Shown: positions 35,237 through 47,031, numbered from the stretch's first letter. The stretch is DNA of 64,000 bases from Alkalihalobacterium elongatum (GCF_019024285.1 NZ_WMKZ01000001.1:558001-622000); one strand, 5' to 3'. Notes: generated from the letters alone by a model not told the origin. Numbers and translations are program-made.

Positions 35237-35303
35237 ATAATATAGCTACAGAAAAATTGTTGTCACTTTAATGGAGGACATACCTTCTAATTTTGTCGAT
35301 TAC
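35237..35303 (-). promoter_or_regulatory. sirA promoter with possible 0A box
   Basis: On the minus strand GTGACA (35261-35266) and TATTAT (35237-35242) are 18 bases apart. Further upstream ATCGACAAAA is close to the reverse of the Spo0A box TTTTGTCGAA. Spo0A~P control is expected for sirA. Confidence 0.4.
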
Positions 35304-35372
35304 TAAAAATCACTCGAGCTTTTCATAATATAAATCGTAAAAAATTAAGGGGACACAACTCTAATCAAGGCT

Positions 35373-35404
35373 AAAGAGGCTGACTTAATAAAGTCAACCT
35401 CCTT
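35373..35404 (-). terminator. Terminator of tkt
   Basis: On the minus strand GAGGTTGACTT pairs with AAGTCAGCCTC and runs into TTT. Confidence 0.75.
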
Positions 35405-35422
35405 AAAAAAGTGCATTGAAAA

Positions 35423-37420
35423 TTATTTTTGTAGCATCGCTTTAACACGTGCAACTACATTCTCAACTGTAAATCCGTATTCTTCCATGATCTTCTCACC
35501 AGGTGCAGATGCGCCAAAACGATCAATCGCAATGACATCACCTTGATCACCAACATACTTGCTCCAGCCTAGTGAAGAGCCCATTTCTATACCTAAGCGT
35601 ACTTTTATTTCATTTGGTATTACACTTTCTTTATATTCAGCCGATTGCTGTTCAAAACGATCCCAGCTTGGCATGCTAACTACAGAAGTATAAATACCTT
35701 CTTTTTCTAACACTTTTTGAGCTTCTACTGCTAGTGAAACTTCCGAACCACTCGCTAGTAAAAGTGCACTTGCTTTTCCAATTGCTTCTGATACTACGTA
35801 TGCTCCCTTTTTAACACCCTCATATGAATGTTCTTGCGTTGTTTCAAGTGTTGTAAGGTTTTGACGGGATAAGACTAGTAATGTTGGTTGGTCCTTACTT
35901 TCTAATGCAAGTTTCCAAGCTGAAACTGTCTCATGAGCGTCTGCAGGACGAATTATCGAAATGTCTGGCATTGCTCGTAATGAAGCTAATTGTTCAACAG
36001 GTTCGTGAGTAGGGCCATCCTCACCAACAGCAATACTATCATGTGTAAACACATAAATTACTGGGAGTTTCATTAGAGCAGATAAGCGAATAGCTGGTCG
36101 TAAGTAATCAGAGAAAACGAAGAAAGTTGCTCCAAATACTTTTACTCCACCATGAAGCGCCATTCCATTGACCGCTGCTCCCATTGCAAATTCACGAACC
36201 CCAAACCAAATATTTCTCCCACTATAATCCTCACGGTTGAAATTACCTGTATTTTTCATTAATGTCTTATTGGAAGAAGCTAAGTCTGCAGAACCACCAA
36301 CTAATTGTGGAACAGTTGCCGCAAATGCATTGATAGCATCTCCTGAAGCAGAACGAGTAGCAACTCCTTTTCCTACTTCATATACTGGAGCGTTATCAGC
36401 CCAGCCTTGTGGAAGCACACCATTTATTGCCAACTCTAATTGCGCTGCAAGCTCTGGGTATGCTTCTTTGTATTTAGAAAACATTTCATTCCACTCTGCT
36501 TCTCTCTTCGAACCAGCCTCTTTTACATTGGCGTAGTATTCAGCCACTTCATCAGGTATATGGAACTCATTCTCAAATGCCCATTCATATGTTTCCTTTG
36601 TTAATTTAACTTCATCGGAACCGAGTGGTGCACCGTGTGAAGCAGATTTTCCTGATTTATTTGGAGAGCCATAACCAATCGTTGTTTTAACTTCAATTAA
36701 TGTAGGACGGTCATCAGCTTTTGCAGCTTCTATTGCTTGTCCAATTTCATCAAGATCATTACCATCTTCGACGCGAATAACCTGCCATCCATATGCTTCG
36801 TAACGTTGTGCAACATTTTCAGAAAATGACATATTTAAATCGCCGTCTAATGAAATGTCATTTGAATCATACATAATTACAAGTCGACCAAGTTTTAGAT
36901 GTCCTGCAAGTGAAGCTGCCTCTTGTGAAACACCTTCCATTAAGTCTCCATCACCACAGATAGAGTAAGTATAATGGTCAACGACTTGGAAATTATCTTT
37001 ATTGTATGTACTTGCTAAATGTCGTTCTGCCATTGCCATTCCTACAGCCATAGCAACCCCTTGTCCTAAAGGACCTGTTGTTGCCTCTACACCTGGAGTA
37101 TGTCCATATTCTGGATGTCCTGGTGTTTTACTTCCCCATTGTCTAAAGTTTTGTAACTCTTCAATCGATAAATCATAACCAGTTAAATGCAAAAGGCTAT
37201 AAAGCAACATTGAACCATGCCCAGCGGACAGAACAAAGCGATCGCGATTAAACCAGTCTGGATTATTAGGGTTATGTGCCATATATTTTGTCCATAAAGA
37301 AAACGCCATTGGAGCTGCTCCCATTGGCATACCTGGATGTCCTGAATTGGCTTTTTCAATACTATCAATGGATAACGTTCGAATTGTATTTACTGCTAAT
37401 TTTTCAACGTGAGAACTCAT
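35423..37420 (-). CDS. tkt: Transketolase, 665 aa
   Basis: The thiamine-diphosphate site is GDGDLMEG (near residue 155), with SGHPGMPMG at the N-terminus and [11 protein letters not shown] in the middle, all typical. Transketolase moves two-carbon units between sugar phosphates in the pentose phosphate pathway. Position between sirA and ynzC is conserved in bacilli. Confidence 0.97.
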   Translation of the reverse strand: MSSHVEKLAVNTIRTLSIDSIEKANSGHPGMPMGAAPMAFSLWTKYMAHNPNNPDWFNRDRFVLSAGHGSMLLYSLLHLTGYDLSIEELQNFRQWGSKTPGHPEYGHTPGVEATTGPLGQGVAMAVGMAMAERHLASTYNKDNFQVVDHYTYSICGDGDLMEGVSQEAASLAGHLKLGRLVIMYDSNDISLDGDLNMSFSENVAQRYEAYGWQVIRVEDGNDLDEIGQAIEAAKADDRPTLIEVKTTIGYGSPNKSGKSASHGAPLGSDEVKLTKETYEWAFENEFHIPDEVAEYYANVKEAGSKREAEWNEMFSKYKEAYPELAAQLELAINGVLPQGWADNAPVYEVGKGVATRSASGDAINAFAATVPQLVGGSADLASSNKTLMKNTGNFNREDYSGRNIWFGVREFAMGAAVNGMALHGGVKVFGATFFVFSDYLRPAIRLSALMKLPVIYVFTHDSIAVGEDGPTHEPVEQLASLRAMPDISIIRPADAHETVSAWKLALESKDQPTLLVLSRQNLTTLETTQEHSYEGVKKGAYVVSEAIGKASALLLASGSEVSLAVEAQKVLEKEGIYTSVVSMPSWDRFEQQSAEYKESVIPNEIKVRLGIEMGSSLGWSKYVGDQGDVIAIDRFGASAPGEKIMEEYGFTVENVVARVKAMLQK

Positions 37421-37560
37421 TCCTCTTTGTCACCCTTCCTATCATGTCCATTATATATATACGTCTCTCATCATATACTTTCTTTCCTGTTTTAACAAGA
37501 AAAGAAAGTAAATTTTATCTATCAAAGATAGCTTTTACATTAAAAAGTAAAATCATCCAA

Positions 37561-37800
37561 TCAATGTTGTATCCCTTTATTGGCTTTTTTGGAATCCTTT
37601 AACTTTTTAGGGGTGACCTCTTGACCTTTTTCATCGACAATTTTTACAGAGTGTAGTTGTTGTTTGAATGATGCACGAAACGTTTTTACATACTCTGCAC
37701 GAAGCTGTTTTTGTTCCTCAGCTTCTTTATTGGTTAAACCAGTTGTCTTTGCCCGACTGGCAAGTTCGTTTATTCGTGCAATCTTTTCTTTTGATAACAT
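37561..37800 (-). CDS. ynzC: YnzC, DUF896 protein, 79 aa
   Basis: The start IARINELASRAKTTGLTNKE and EQKQLRAEYVKTFRASFK are the DUF896 pattern: two helices that pack against each other. In B. subtilis ynzC is the third gene of the LexA-controlled yneA operon. Function is unknown. Confidence 0.92.
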   Translation of the reverse strand: MLSKEKIARINELASRAKTTGLTNKEAEEQKQLRAEYVKTFRASFKQQLHSVKIVDEKGQEVTPKKLKDSKKANKGIQH

Positions 37801-37860
37801 GTATTATTCCTCCTAGAAGACACATCCATTTCTTCTATTAATGTACACGAACAACTAATA

Positions 37861-38813
<953 letters not shown>

Positions 38814-38828
38814 CAAAATCACCTCATA

Positions 38829-38842
38829 AGAATGTATGTTCT
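38829..38842. promoter_or_regulatory. Probable LexA operator, yneA side
   Basis: AGAATGTATGTTCT is close to the Gram-positive SOS box (CGAACRNRYGTTYC). It lies just upstream of the yneA start. Confidence 0.65.
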
Positions 38843-38889
38843 TGTCTTTTATTGTAGATGAGAACACCCATTCGTGTCAACGGCAAATT

Positions 38890-38903
38890 AGAACTTATGT
38901 TTG
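38890..38903. promoter_or_regulatory. Probable LexA operator, lexA side
   Basis: AGAACTTATGTTTG fits the SOS box with a few changes and overlaps the lexA -35 hexamer, so LexA would repress its own gene. Confidence 0.6.
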
Positions 38904-38929
38904 CATCCATTTTTTTGACATGATATACT
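38901..38929 (+). promoter_or_regulatory. lexA promoter
   Basis: TTGCAT (38901-38906) and TATACT (38924-38929) are 17 bases apart, a good housekeeping promoter 37 bases before the lexA start. Confidence 0.65.
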
Positions 38930-38965
38930 TTATTTAAGATTAATTGGATAAATGAGGTGTCAGTG

Positions 38966-39592
38966 ATGACAAAAGTGTCGAAAAGACAACAAGAAATCTT
39001 AGATTATATCAAAACTGAAGTTCGAAAAAAGGGTTATCCACCTTCAGTGCGTGAGATCGGTGAAGCTGTAGGATTAGCATCAAGTTCTACTGTTCATGGT
39101 CATCTATCTCGCCTCGAAAAAAAAGGGCTTATTCGCCGTGACCCTACTAAACCAAGAGCGATTGAAGTTACTGATCAAGACCAAGTTGAAGCAGAACCTG
39201 GAATAGATACAAGAACTGCATTTGTACCAGTAATCGGTAAGGTAACAGCTGGACAACCTATAACAGCAATTGAAAATGTAGAGGAGTACATCCCACTGCC
39301 AGAACGTTTAGTATCAAACGACTCAGTCTATGTTCTTATCATTGATGGAGATAGTATGATAGAGGCTGGAATATTTGATGGAGATATGGTCATCGTTCGA
39401 CAACAACAAACAGCGAATAATGGAGATATCATAGTTGCTATGACTGAAGAAGATGAAGCAACAGTTAAACGCTTTTTCCGGGAGAAGGATTACATCCGAC
39501 TGCAACCAGAAAATTCTACAATGGAACCAATTATACTTAAGAACTGTACAATCCTCGGAAAAGTAATCGGAGTTTTCCGTACGATTCATTAA
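38966..39592 (+). CDS. lexA: SOS repressor LexA, 208 aa
   Basis: I chose the ATG at 38966 behind GAGGTG; a GTG at 38957 sits inside that site. The helix-turn-helix is [20 protein letters not shown]. Self-cleavage occurs at Ala-Gly in VTAGQPI, with catalytic Ser in DGDSMIEAG and Lys in ATVKRF. LexA represses damage-response genes until RecA triggers cleavage. It is divergent from yneA. Confidence 0.96.
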   Translation: MTKVSKRQQEILDYIKTEVRKKGYPPSVREIGEAVGLASSSTVHGHLSRLEKKGLIRRDPTKPRAIEVTDQDQVEAEPGIDTRTAFVPVIGKVTAGQPITAIENVEEYIPLPERLVSNDSVYVLIIDGDSMIEAGIFDGDMVIVRQQQTANNGDIIVAMTEEDEATVKRFFREKDYIRLQPENSTMEPIILKNCTILGKVIGVFRTIH

Positions 39593-39659
39593 AAAGGACC
39601 GCCAATGTACTGCACCCCAAAAGTTAGAGTAGAAAACTAACTTTTGGGGTGTATTTTTT

Positions 39660-40223
39660 ATGGCTAAATATAGTGAATCATTTAATTTAATGTTAGTAAA
39701 AGAATACCAACAAGGAAAATTAAGTTATAACTTGTTGGCACAGAAGCATGGTATGAGAAACAGTTCACCCATTAAAAGATGGGTAAAAGTATTTGAGAAA
39801 TTTGGTATGAGTGGGTTAATTGGTAAGATGAATAAAGAAACTTATTCTGTTCAATTTAAGCTAGATGTATTAAGCTTTATGAAAAGAACAGGTTCTTCAG
39901 AAACGGAAACAGCCCTTCAGTTTGGGCTAACAAACCCTCCTATGATAGCTTCATGGAAGAAGTCTTTTTTAGAGGGTGGTACCGAAGCACTGGATAGACC
40001 GAAAGGACGGCCACCTATGTCTGATGAAGCAAAGAATAAGAGAAATAAACAATCAGAAGAAAAAGAGATGATTTATGAACAAAAATTAGAGAGAGAAAAC
40101 GAGCTACTTCGTCTAGAGATAGAATACTTAAAAAAGTTGCAAGCTTTTCAGATGGATCCGGAAGGCTATCTCGAAAAGCACAAGCAGCGTTATCATTCGA
40201 ACTCAAAGAAAAATTCAGACTAA
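39660..40223 (+). CDS. IS3-family transposase OrfA, 187 aa
   Basis: The helix-turn-helix starts YSESFNLMLVKEYQQGKLSY; a second one follows (KLDVLSFMKRTGSSETET), and the C-terminus is a coiled coil (EKEMIYEQKLERENELLRLE). It normally joins OrfB by a -1 frameshift near its end; orfB overlaps it from about 40160. Confidence 0.85.
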   Translation: MAKYSESFNLMLVKEYQQGKLSYNLLAQKHGMRNSSPIKRWVKVFEKFGMSGLIGKMNKETYSVQFKLDVLSFMKRTGSSETETALQFGLTNPPMIASWKKSFLEGGTEALDRPKGRPPMSDEAKNKRNKQSEEKEMIYEQKLERENELLRLEIEYLKKLQAFQMDPEGYLEKHKQRYHSNSKKNSD

Positions 40224-41042
40224 AAGATGTTCTACAGAGTATTCCTGAATCATCCTATCACTATCATATAAAAAGGATGAAGAGAGATAATCCAGATCAA
40301 AAACTAGAAGATTGTACTCAATCCATTTATGAGGACAATGACAGAAATTATGGATATCGTCGCATCTATTTAGAATTAAGAAATCAAGGCCTTGAAGTAA
40401 AATAAAAAGGTTTACAGAATTATGAAGAAACTTGGACTTAAGGGAGATAAATTTAGACGAAAATCACGTAAGTACAGTTCTTATAAAGGGCCAGTTGGTA
40501 ATATAGCGAAGAACCTGATTAACCGTCGTTTTCATACCAATGTAAGCCATCAAAAACTAACAACAGATATCACTGAATTTAAGTGTTTAGATGGGATGAA
40601 GCTGTATCTAAACCCAATTATGGACATGTTTAACGGTGAAATTCTTTCATTTGGAATTAGTAGTCGTCCAACTTTAGACCTTGTCCTAAAACCTCTTGAA
40701 GAAGCCCTTATAATTGTAAAAGATTCCAAGTACAGAACAACCATACATTCTGATCAAGGTTGGCATTATCAGCATAATAAATGGGTAAAGACGTTAAAAG
40801 AGAACAAAGTATTTCAAAGCATGTCTCGAAAAGGAAACTGTATAGATAATTCACCAATAGAAAACCTTTTTAGTTTATTAAAACAAGAAATGTATTATGG
40901 AGAAGCACGTTGTTCATTTGAAGATTTAAAAAAGAAGATTGAAGACTATATTGAATATTATAATAATAAACGCATAAAACAAAAATTGGCAGGCATGAGT
41001 CCGATTCAATACCGAATTCACACCAGCCAATTAGCTGCTTAA
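40160..41042 (+). pseudogene. IS3-family transposase OrfB, broken
   Basis: The first part (KAQAALSFELKEKFRLKDV to LRNQGLEVK) stops at 40404. The second starts at 40422 and holds the DDE catalytic residues: TTDITEF, HSDQGWHYQ and NSPIENLF. Loss of two bases near 40400 (GTAAAATAAAAAGG, where six more in frame are expected) separates them. The catalytic core is intact but cannot be read from one start. Confidence 0.85.
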
Positions 41043-41113
41043 TATAAAACTCTAACTTTTAGGGGTCACATCACAAGCGGTTTTTTTTTAATTCAATAAA
41101 ATGTTGTAACAAC

Positions 41114-41143
41114 AAAAAAAGGAGACGCATTACACGTCCCCTT
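41114..41143 (-). terminator. Terminator of glnA
   Basis: On the minus strand GGGGACG pairs with CGTCTCC, followed by seven T. Confidence 0.9.
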
Positions 41144-41153
41144 TAAATAACTA

Positions 41154-42503
41154 TTAATATGAAGATAGATACTGTTCGCGCTCCCAAGGGTGAACCTGCG
41201 TACGGAACATATCCCACTCAATTTCTTTTGCCTCAATAAAGTGTTCAACTGCATGCTCACCTAAAGCTTTGATTAACACTTCATCTTGAGCTAATTTATC
41301 CATTGCTTCTTTTAATGTTGCTGGAAGATCTTTAATGCCTTCTTCCTCGCGCTCTTCTTTACTCATGATGTAGATGTTACGATCAGTAGCTTTTGGTGGA
41401 GTTAGCTTACGCTTAATTCCATCAAGTCCTGCAGCTAACATTACAGCCATCGCTAAATATGGGTTTGCAGCTGGGTCTGGTGAACGAACTTCTACACGTG
41501 TACTTAGACCACGAGAGTTTGGAATACGAATTAACGGACTACGATTACGCATAGACCATGCAACATATACCGGTGCTTCATAACCAGGAACTAATCGCTT
41601 ATATGAGTTTACAAGTGGATTTGTAATTGCTGTAAAACCTTCTGCATGATCTAAGATACCAGCTAGGAATTGCATTGCTGTTTCACTTAATTGAGATTCT
41701 GTATTTTCATCGTAAAAAGCATTTCCTTCAGCTGAAAATAATGACATATTACAATGCATACCCGATCCATTAACACCAAATAATGGTTTCGGCATAAATG
41801 TCGCATGTAGTCCATGCTTACGAGCGATTGTTTTTACAACGAGCTTGAATGTTTGGATATCATCACAAGCTTTAATTGCATCAGCATACTTGAAATCAAT
41901 TTCATGTTGTCCTGGAGCTACTTCATGGTGCGATGCTTCAATTTCAAAGCCCATTTCTTCTAACTCTAGTACAATATCACGACGGCAGTTTTCCCCTAAA
42001 TCTGTAGGAGCTAAATCGAAGTAACCACCTTTATCATTTAATTCTAGAGTCGGCTCGCCTTTTTCATCATTTTTGAAAAGGAAGAACTCTGGTTCAGGCC
42101 CGATGTTAAATGATGTAAATCCTAATTCTTCTGCTTCTTTTAGTACGCGTTTTAAAATACCACGAGGGTCACCTGCAAATGGAGTTGGTGCTTCACCTGG
42201 CTTACCTGGTTGGTAGACATCACAAATTAGACGTGCTACTTTACCTTTTTCAGAAGTCCAAGGGAAGATTACCCAAGTATCAAGATCAGGATATAAATAC
42301 ATATCCGACTCTTCAATACGAACAAATCCCTCGATCGATGAACCGTCAAACATCATTTGATTACTTAATGCTTTGGGCAACTGGTTAACAGGAATTTCAA
42401 CGTTCTTAATAATTCCCATTAAATCAGTAAACTGTAAACGAATAAAACGAACATTCTCTTCTTTTGCTACCTTTAGAATATCTTCTTTAGTAAATTTAGC
42501 CAT
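41154..42503 (-). CDS. glnA: Glutamine synthetase (type I), 449 aa
   Basis: Family signatures are visible: [20 protein letters not shown] at the N-terminus, the ATP-binding [12 protein letters not shown] region and the [15 protein letters not shown] stretch. It makes glutamine from glutamate, ammonia and ATP. The short form without the adenylation Tyr is usual in bacilli. Second gene after glnR and controlled by the GlnR sites upstream of it. Confidence 0.97.
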   Translation of the reverse strand: MAKFTKEDILKVAKEENVRFIRLQFTDLMGIIKNVEIPVNQLPKALSNQMMFDGSSIEGFVRIEESDMYLYPDLDTWVIFPWTSEKGKVARLICDVYQPGKPGEAPTPFAGDPRGILKRVLKEAEELGFTSFNIGPEPEFFLFKNDEKGEPTLELNDKGGYFDLAPTDLGENCRRDIVLELEEMGFEIEASHHEVAPGQHEIDFKYADAIKACDDIQTFKLVVKTIARKHGLHATFMPKPLFGVNGSGMHCNMSLFSAEGNAFYDENTESQLSETAMQFLAGILDHAEGFTAITNPLVNSYKRLVPGYEAPVYVAWSMRNRSPLIRIPNSRGLSTRVEVRSPDPAANPYLAMAVMLAAGLDGIKRKLTPPKATDRNIYIMSKEEREEEGIKDLPATLKEAMDKLAQDEVLIKALGEHAVEHFIEAKEIEWDMFRTQVHPWEREQYLSSY

Positions 42504-42546
42504 AGTATGTATTCCCCTTTCAAGTATTTATCAAAAGAATTGATTA

Positions 42547-42942
42547 TTAGTGGAAAAAACGAGATAACTGCCCCTGTATAATAGAAGCCTTTCCGTTTCG
42601 ACCAGCCATTATCAGTTCATTCTTCAAATGTTTTCTAAGTTCTTTGTCAGAGATTTCAGCTGGTTTACCTTGAGCTAGCTCCACCATTTCATTCGCTTTC
42701 TCATTCAATTCAAGTATTTTCTTTATCCCAGAAATATTAATACCTTGTTCAATTAAGGATTTTATTTCAAGTAGCCTATCTATATCATTAAATGAAAACA
42801 AACGTTGATTACCATTTGTTCTTACAGGATGAACGAGTTCATGCTCTTCATAATAACGAATTTGTCTTGCTGATAGCTCTGTTAACTGTTTAACAATACC
42901 TATTGGAAACAGTGGCATATTACGACGAATTTGATCGCTCAT
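42547..42942 (-). CDS. glnR: Nitrogen repressor GlnR, 131 aa
   Basis: A MerR-type helix-turn-helix ([21 protein letters not shown]) is followed by a dimer helix and a C-terminal regulatory tail. GlnR represses glnRA in nitrogen excess, aided by feedback-inhibited glutamine synthetase. A strong AAGGAGG site precedes the ATG. Two operators lie 43 and 65 bases upstream. Confidence 0.95.
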   Translation of the reverse strand: MSDQIRRNMPLFPIGIVKQLTELSARQIRYYEEHELVHPVRTNGNQRLFSFNDIDRLLEIKSLIEQGINISGIKKILELNEKANEMVELAQGKPAEISDKELRKHLKNELIMAGRNGKASIIQGQLSRFFH

Positions 42943-42984
42943 AACCAGACCTCCTTCTCTAGAACTTACTATTAGAATAATAGA

Positions 42985-43001
42985 TGTTAGCTATGATGTC
43001 A
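42985..43001. promoter_or_regulatory. GlnR/TnrA site 2 (one mismatch)
   Basis: TGTTAGCTATGATGTCA fits TGTNA-N7-TNACA except the last triplet. It is 22 bases from site 1, two turns of DNA. Confidence 0.7.
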
Positions 43002-43006
43002 ATAGA

Positions 43007-43023
43007 TGTTAGGTTAGTTAACA
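43007..43023. promoter_or_regulatory. GlnR/TnrA site 1 (perfect)
   Basis: TGTTAGGTTAGTTAACA fits TGTNA-N7-TNACA exactly. It lies upstream of glnR and would control the operon. Confidence 0.85.
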
Positions 43024-43157
43024 TCGGATTTCTTCAAATTATTACTTTTTTCGCTCTTTTTTTAACTTTCATTTAATCCTTATTTGTTCACTTTCTTGTC
43101 CAACTAGAAAATGCGACGATCCCCAAACTTTTATAACCACAATAAGCCATAACACAA

Positions 43158-43183
43158 CAAAAAAGCACCATAAAGAGTGCTCT
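43158..43183 (-). terminator. Terminator of ynbB
   Basis: On the minus strand AGCAC..GGTGCT runs into six T. Confidence 0.8.
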
Positions 43184-43188
43184 TCCAA

Positions 43189-44457
43189 TCATAAATTAAT
43201 ATGTCCCTTTTCCAATAAATGATTAACTGCTTTTATTACTGCAATTTTAACGTGGGAATATGTTAATCCTCCTTGAACATAAGCCGCATAAGGTGGTCGT
43301 AATGGACCATCTGCTGTTAGTTCAATACTTGCCCCTTGTATAAAAGTACCTGCGGCCATTATTACATCATCCTCGTAACCTGGCATCGGACTTGGATGTG
43401 GGACGACATGTGAATTGATAGGTGATGCTTGTTGGATCGCCTGACAAAAAGCTACCATTTTTTCATGATTATCAAACTGAACAGATTGGATTAAGTCTGT
43501 TCTTTTCTGATCCCATGCTGGTTGCGTGTTCATTCCTAATTCTTTAAGGAAAGCAGCCGTAAAATGAGCTCCCTTCAACGCTTGCGCTACTGTATGAGGA
43601 GCTAGGAAGAAGCCTTGGTACATTTCAAGTAAGCTGTATAAAGAAGCTCCACCTTCAGCGCCAATCCCAGGCGCAGCTAATCTATAGGAGGCTAGTTCTA
43701 TAAGTTCTTTTTTCCCTACTAAATAACCACCCGTTTTGACAATTCCACCACCAGGATTTTTGATTAGAGACCCCGCCATTAAATCAGCACCGACATGACA
43801 TGGTTCCTTCAACTCTACAAACTCACCATAACAATTATCAACAAATACAATAACATCACTCTTTATTTCTTTTACAAACGAAATCATTTCTGCAATTTGA
43901 TCTATCGTAAAAGAAGGGCGATTATCATACCCTTTAGAACGCTGTATCCCAATGACTTTTGTTTTTTCTGTAATCGCACGTTCTACAGCTACAAAATCTA
44001 CTTTCCCTTCAGCTGTTAGTGGGATTGCATTATAAGAAACGTGGAATTCCTTTAATGAACCGTTTCCACTACCTCTTATACCTACTACTTCTTCTAGTGT
44101 GTCGTACGGTTTACCAGTTATATATATTAATTCATCTCCAGGACGCAGTACACCAAATAGTGCTGTAGCGATCGCATGTGTACCCGATATAATTTGGGGA
44201 CGCACTAAACCTGCCTCCGCTCCAAATACATCAGCGTAAATCGCTTCTAGTGTATCTCTTCCTGTATCATCATACCCGTATCCTGTCGAGGGTGTAAAAT
44301 GAAAGTCACTCACTTGGAACTTTTGAAAAGATTGTAAAACCCGTAGCTGATTCGTTTCAGTCACGCGGTCAATTTCCCCAAATAGCTCTGTTAATTTCTG
44401 TTCTGTCTGCTCAACAATTGATTGAAGTTGCTGTCCATATGAAAACTGTTTGTACAT
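43189..44457 (-). CDS. ynbB: YnbB, methionine gamma-lyase-family PLP protein, 422 aa
   Basis: I chose the ATG at 44457 (MYKQFSYGQQLQSIVEQ) behind AGGGAGAAG; the frame extends to 44538. The fold is type I PLP-dependent: SGTHAIATALFG, VDNCYGEF (Asp near the pyridine nitrogen) and the PLP Lys in SLIKNPGGGIVKTGGY. Such proteins are annotated as aluminium-resistance or Cys/Met lyase-like. Substrate unknown. It lies between hflX and glnR as in B. subtilis. Confidence 0.85.
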   Translation of the reverse strand: MYKQFSYGQQLQSIVEQTEQKLTELFGEIDRVTETNQLRVLQSFQKFQVSDFHFTPSTGYGYDDTGRDTLEAIYADVFGAEAGLVRPQIISGTHAIATALFGVLRPGDELIYITGKPYDTLEEVVGIRGSGNGSLKEFHVSYNAIPLTAEGKVDFVAVERAITEKTKVIGIQRSKGYDNRPSFTIDQIAEMISFVKEIKSDVIVFVDNCYGEFVELKEPCHVGADLMAGSLIKNPGGGIVKTGGYLVGKKELIELASYRLAAPGIGAEGGASLYSLLEMYQGFFLAPHTVAQALKGAHFTAAFLKELGMNTQPAWDQKRTDLIQSVQFDNHEKMVAFCQAIQQASPINSHVVPHPSPMPGYEDDVIMAAGTFIQGASIELTADGPLRPPYAAYVQGGLTYSHVKIAVIKAVNHLLEKGHINL

Positions 44458-44474
44458 ATTCTTCTCCCTATTAG

Positions 44475-45746
44475 TTATCGATCTATTTGTTTTAGCTGGT
44501 GAGCAAGTGAATGTTTTGGGTGAACATATCCTTCGCATTCATAAGTTTCAGTTTCTTCATCCCAGCTTTGCTGTATTAAGATCGTTTCTGTTTTTATTCT
44601 AGCTAATAACTTTCCTTCATCCGAATGAATTTGTACATTATATAAATCCATCTCTTGTTTAAGAGTTTCTTCGATTTTTCCTCGGAGCTTTTCAAGCTGT
44701 TTTTCGTCTTTTGCAGAAATTAATAGTTCTGATGAGTGGACAAAGACATCTTCTTTATCCTGAATTAAATCTGCTTTATTATAGACGGTTAGCATCGGTA
44801 TTTCATTGACTTTAAGGTCTTCTAATAACTTAAGAACCGTTTTCTCATGTTCACTGAAATTTTCATGGGAAGCATCAATGATATGTAAAATAAGATCAGC
44901 TTCTTGAACTTCTTCTAATGTTGAACGAAATGCTGCTATTAAAGTGGTCGGAAGATCTTGAATAAAACCAACCGTATCAGATAGTAATACATTCATTCCA
45001 CTAGGAAGCTTCATTTTTCTTGTTGTCGGATCCAAAGTCGCAAATAATAAATTTTGTTCAAAAGTTTCTGCTGCAGTTAATCGATTAAGTATTGTAGACT
45101 TTCCAGCATTTGTATATCCGACTAAAGCAATTTGTAACACTTGGTTTTCTTTCCTACGCTCGCGATATTGTTTACGATGCTGTACGATCGTTGATAGCTG
45201 CTGCTTAATTTCATCCATGCGACGGCGAATATGCCTACGGTCGGTTTCAAGCTGAGTCTCCCCTGGCCCACGAGTCCCTATTCCTCCACCTAAACGTGAC
45301 AAAGCTAACCCTCGTCCCATAAGACGTGGTAGGAGATAATTTAATTGGGCAAGCTCTACTTGGAGCTTACCCTCTCTCGATTGCGCTCTTTGCGCAAATA
45401 TATCTAATATTAGTTGAGTACGGTCGATTACGCGAACACTTTCTCCAAAAATTGAAGATATATTTCTAATTTGACCTGCTGATAGCTCATCGTTGAAAAT
45501 AACAATATCTGGTTCTTTTTCTTCAATCAGTAGTGATAGCTCCTCAATCTTCCCCCGACCTAAATATGTTGCTGGGTCAATTGAAACTTTTTTCTGATCA
45601 ATCGTTGCAACAACTTCACCGTTAGCTGTTGCTGTTAAGGACTTAAGTTCTTCCATTGAATATAAGAAATGGTCATCAGTTCTATCTTTTGTTTGACAAC
45701 CTGCTAAAATGACACGTTCTTTTGTTTCATTTCTAACCTCTTGCAC
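44475..45746 (-). CDS. hflX: GTPase HflX, 423 aa
   Basis: An N-terminal HflX domain ([16 protein letters not shown]) and linker precede a GTPase with G1 [11 protein letters not shown]3 SDTVGFI and G4 YNKADL. HflX acts on ribosomes, probably splitting stalled ones under stress. The gene order spoVK-hflX-ynbB matches B. subtilis (ynbA). The 227-base gap to spoVK shows nothing else. Confidence 0.93.
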   Translation of the reverse strand: MQEVRNETKERVILAGCQTKDRTDDHFLYSMEELKSLTATANGEVVATIDQKKVSIDPATYLGRGKIEELSLLIEEKEPDIVIFNDELSAGQIRNISSIFGESVRVIDRTQLILDIFAQRAQSREGKLQVELAQLNYLLPRLMGRGLALSRLGGGIGTRGPGETQLETDRRHIRRRMDEIKQQLSTIVQHRKQYRERRKENQVLQIALVGYTNAGKSTILNRLTAAETFEQNLLFATLDPTTRKMKLPSGMNVLLSDTVGFIQDLPTTLIAAFRSTLEEVQEADLILHIIDASHENFSEHEKTVLKLLEDLKVNEIPMLTVYNKADLIQDKEDVFVHSSELLISAKDEKQLEKLRGKIEETLKQEMDLYNVQIHSDEGKLLARIKTETILIQQSWDEETETYECEGYVHPKHSLAHQLKQIDR

Positions 45747-45972
45747 TATGAACTCACAACCTTCGCTTATCTATTCCGTCTTGAAGATATTACACATTGG
45801 TCCACTAAATGTCAAGAAAGGTATAAGGTACACTTTTAACACAAATTATAGATTGGACCCTCCCTACGAAATAAAATACACAATGCGTGCGAGATACTCA
45901 TTTAGACTTGTGTGTCACCTAATAGAAACAGTACCATATCATCACCATTTAGTATTGACCTATCTTCCCTTC

Positions 45973-46935
45973 TCAAGAAAACGGTTGAACTCTAGACTTT
46001 TCAAAGTCAAAATCCTCTGCTTGAAGAGTCGAAAGAGATTGACGATCATACTTTCCTTCTACAAGTAGCCGAACAGCCTGAGTACGAATGGCTTGCTCTA
46101 GTAAGTTTCTCACAAAACGACCATTACTAAACGTTTTTCCTTGCTCTCCTTTTATTCTTCTTAAATACTCTTTTATCTTTTGTTCTCCCTGTCTTGAAAG
46201 CTGATATTCTCTTTCAGCTAACATAATCTCGCTGATTTGCATTAACTCTTCTGTTGAATAATCCTCAAATGGGATAGTAATTGGAAAACGTGAAGGTAAT
46301 CCAGGATTCAACGACAAGAAATAGTCCATTTCTCTACCATAACCTGCCAAAATCAAAATAAAGTCATGTTGTTGATCTTCCATAGCTTTTACAAGGGTAT
46401 CAATTGCCTCTTTCCCGAAATCTTTTGCCCCACCACGTGCTAGGGAATACGCTTCATCAATAAACAGGACACCACCTAATGCCTTTTTCAACACTTCTCT
46501 CGTTTTTTGTGCTGTATGTCCAATATATTCACCTACTAGGTCAGCTCTTTCAACTTCAATTAGATGACCTTTCGATAACACTTCCATTTCATGAAACATT
46601 TTTGCAATTAACCGAGCTACCGTTGTTTTCCCAGTTCCTGGGTTCCCCTTAAAAATCATATGCAGTGATTGCTTTGAACTTTTTAAACCATTTTCTTTAC
46701 GACAGTTATTAATGTAAAGCCACGCATATACTTCTTTTAATAAGCGTTTTACATCGTGTAATCCTACTAGTGAGGATAATTCTTTTTCCATACGTTCAAG
46801 CACTTCATGTTTTTCAGCCAATGTATTTCCAAATGATTGTTCTTTTCGAAATAAACTTTCCTTATCTCGATTATTTTCACGGTTCAGGACAACATTAATT
46901 TGTCCTTTCGAGCGGGTAACTGTTGTGTTTTTCAT
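45973..46935 (-). CDS. spoVK: Stage V sporulation protein K (AAA+ ATPase), 320 aa
   Basis: I chose the ATG at 46935 (MKNTTVTRSKGQ) behind GGGGTGAAAC; the frame runs to 46950. The ATPase has Walker A KGNPGTGKTT, Walker B VLFIDEAYSLAR and a C-terminal lid. Related to CbxX/CfqX ATPases. It is required in late spore formation in B. subtilis. Confidence 0.92.
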   Translation of the reverse strand: MKNTTVTRSKGQINVVLNRENNRDKESLFRKEQSFGNTLAEKHEVLERMEKELSSLVGLHDVKRLLKEVYAWLYINNCRKENGLKSSKQSLHMIFKGNPGTGKTTVARLIAKMFHEMEVLSKGHLIEVERADLVGEYIGHTAQKTREVLKKALGGVLFIDEAYSLARGGAKDFGKEAIDTLVKAMEDQQHDFILILAGYGREMDYFLSLNPGLPSRFPITIPFEDYSTEELMQISEIMLAEREYQLSRQGEQKIKEYLRRIKGEQGKTFSNGRFVRNLLEQAIRTQAVRLLVEGKYDRQSLSTLQAEDFDFEKSRVQPFS

Positions 46936-47031
46936 TGTTTCACCCCTCAATTTACAATCGGTTACAATACTATACGCAAATGCCTAATTTTTGTGACAGA
47001 TGCCTATAAAAATTCTTAGGATAAAACAATA

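Larger units (their letters stand above)
39606..41073 (+). mobile_element. IS3-family insertion sequence (IS150-like), degraded
   Basis: About 1468 bp with imperfect 24-bp ends: left TGTACTGCACCCCAAAAG and right (reverse) TGATGTGACCCCTAAAAG, both continuing TTAGAG. CAA occurs directly on both sides (39603-39605 and 41074-41076), a 3-bp target duplication. OrfA is intact and orfB is broken, so it cannot move by itself. It is in the loop of what was probably the lexA terminator. Confidence 0.88.

Noticed and set aside
45709-46068. 119-codon plus frame between hflX and spoVK
   Set aside because: It overlaps both real genes and lacks family features.
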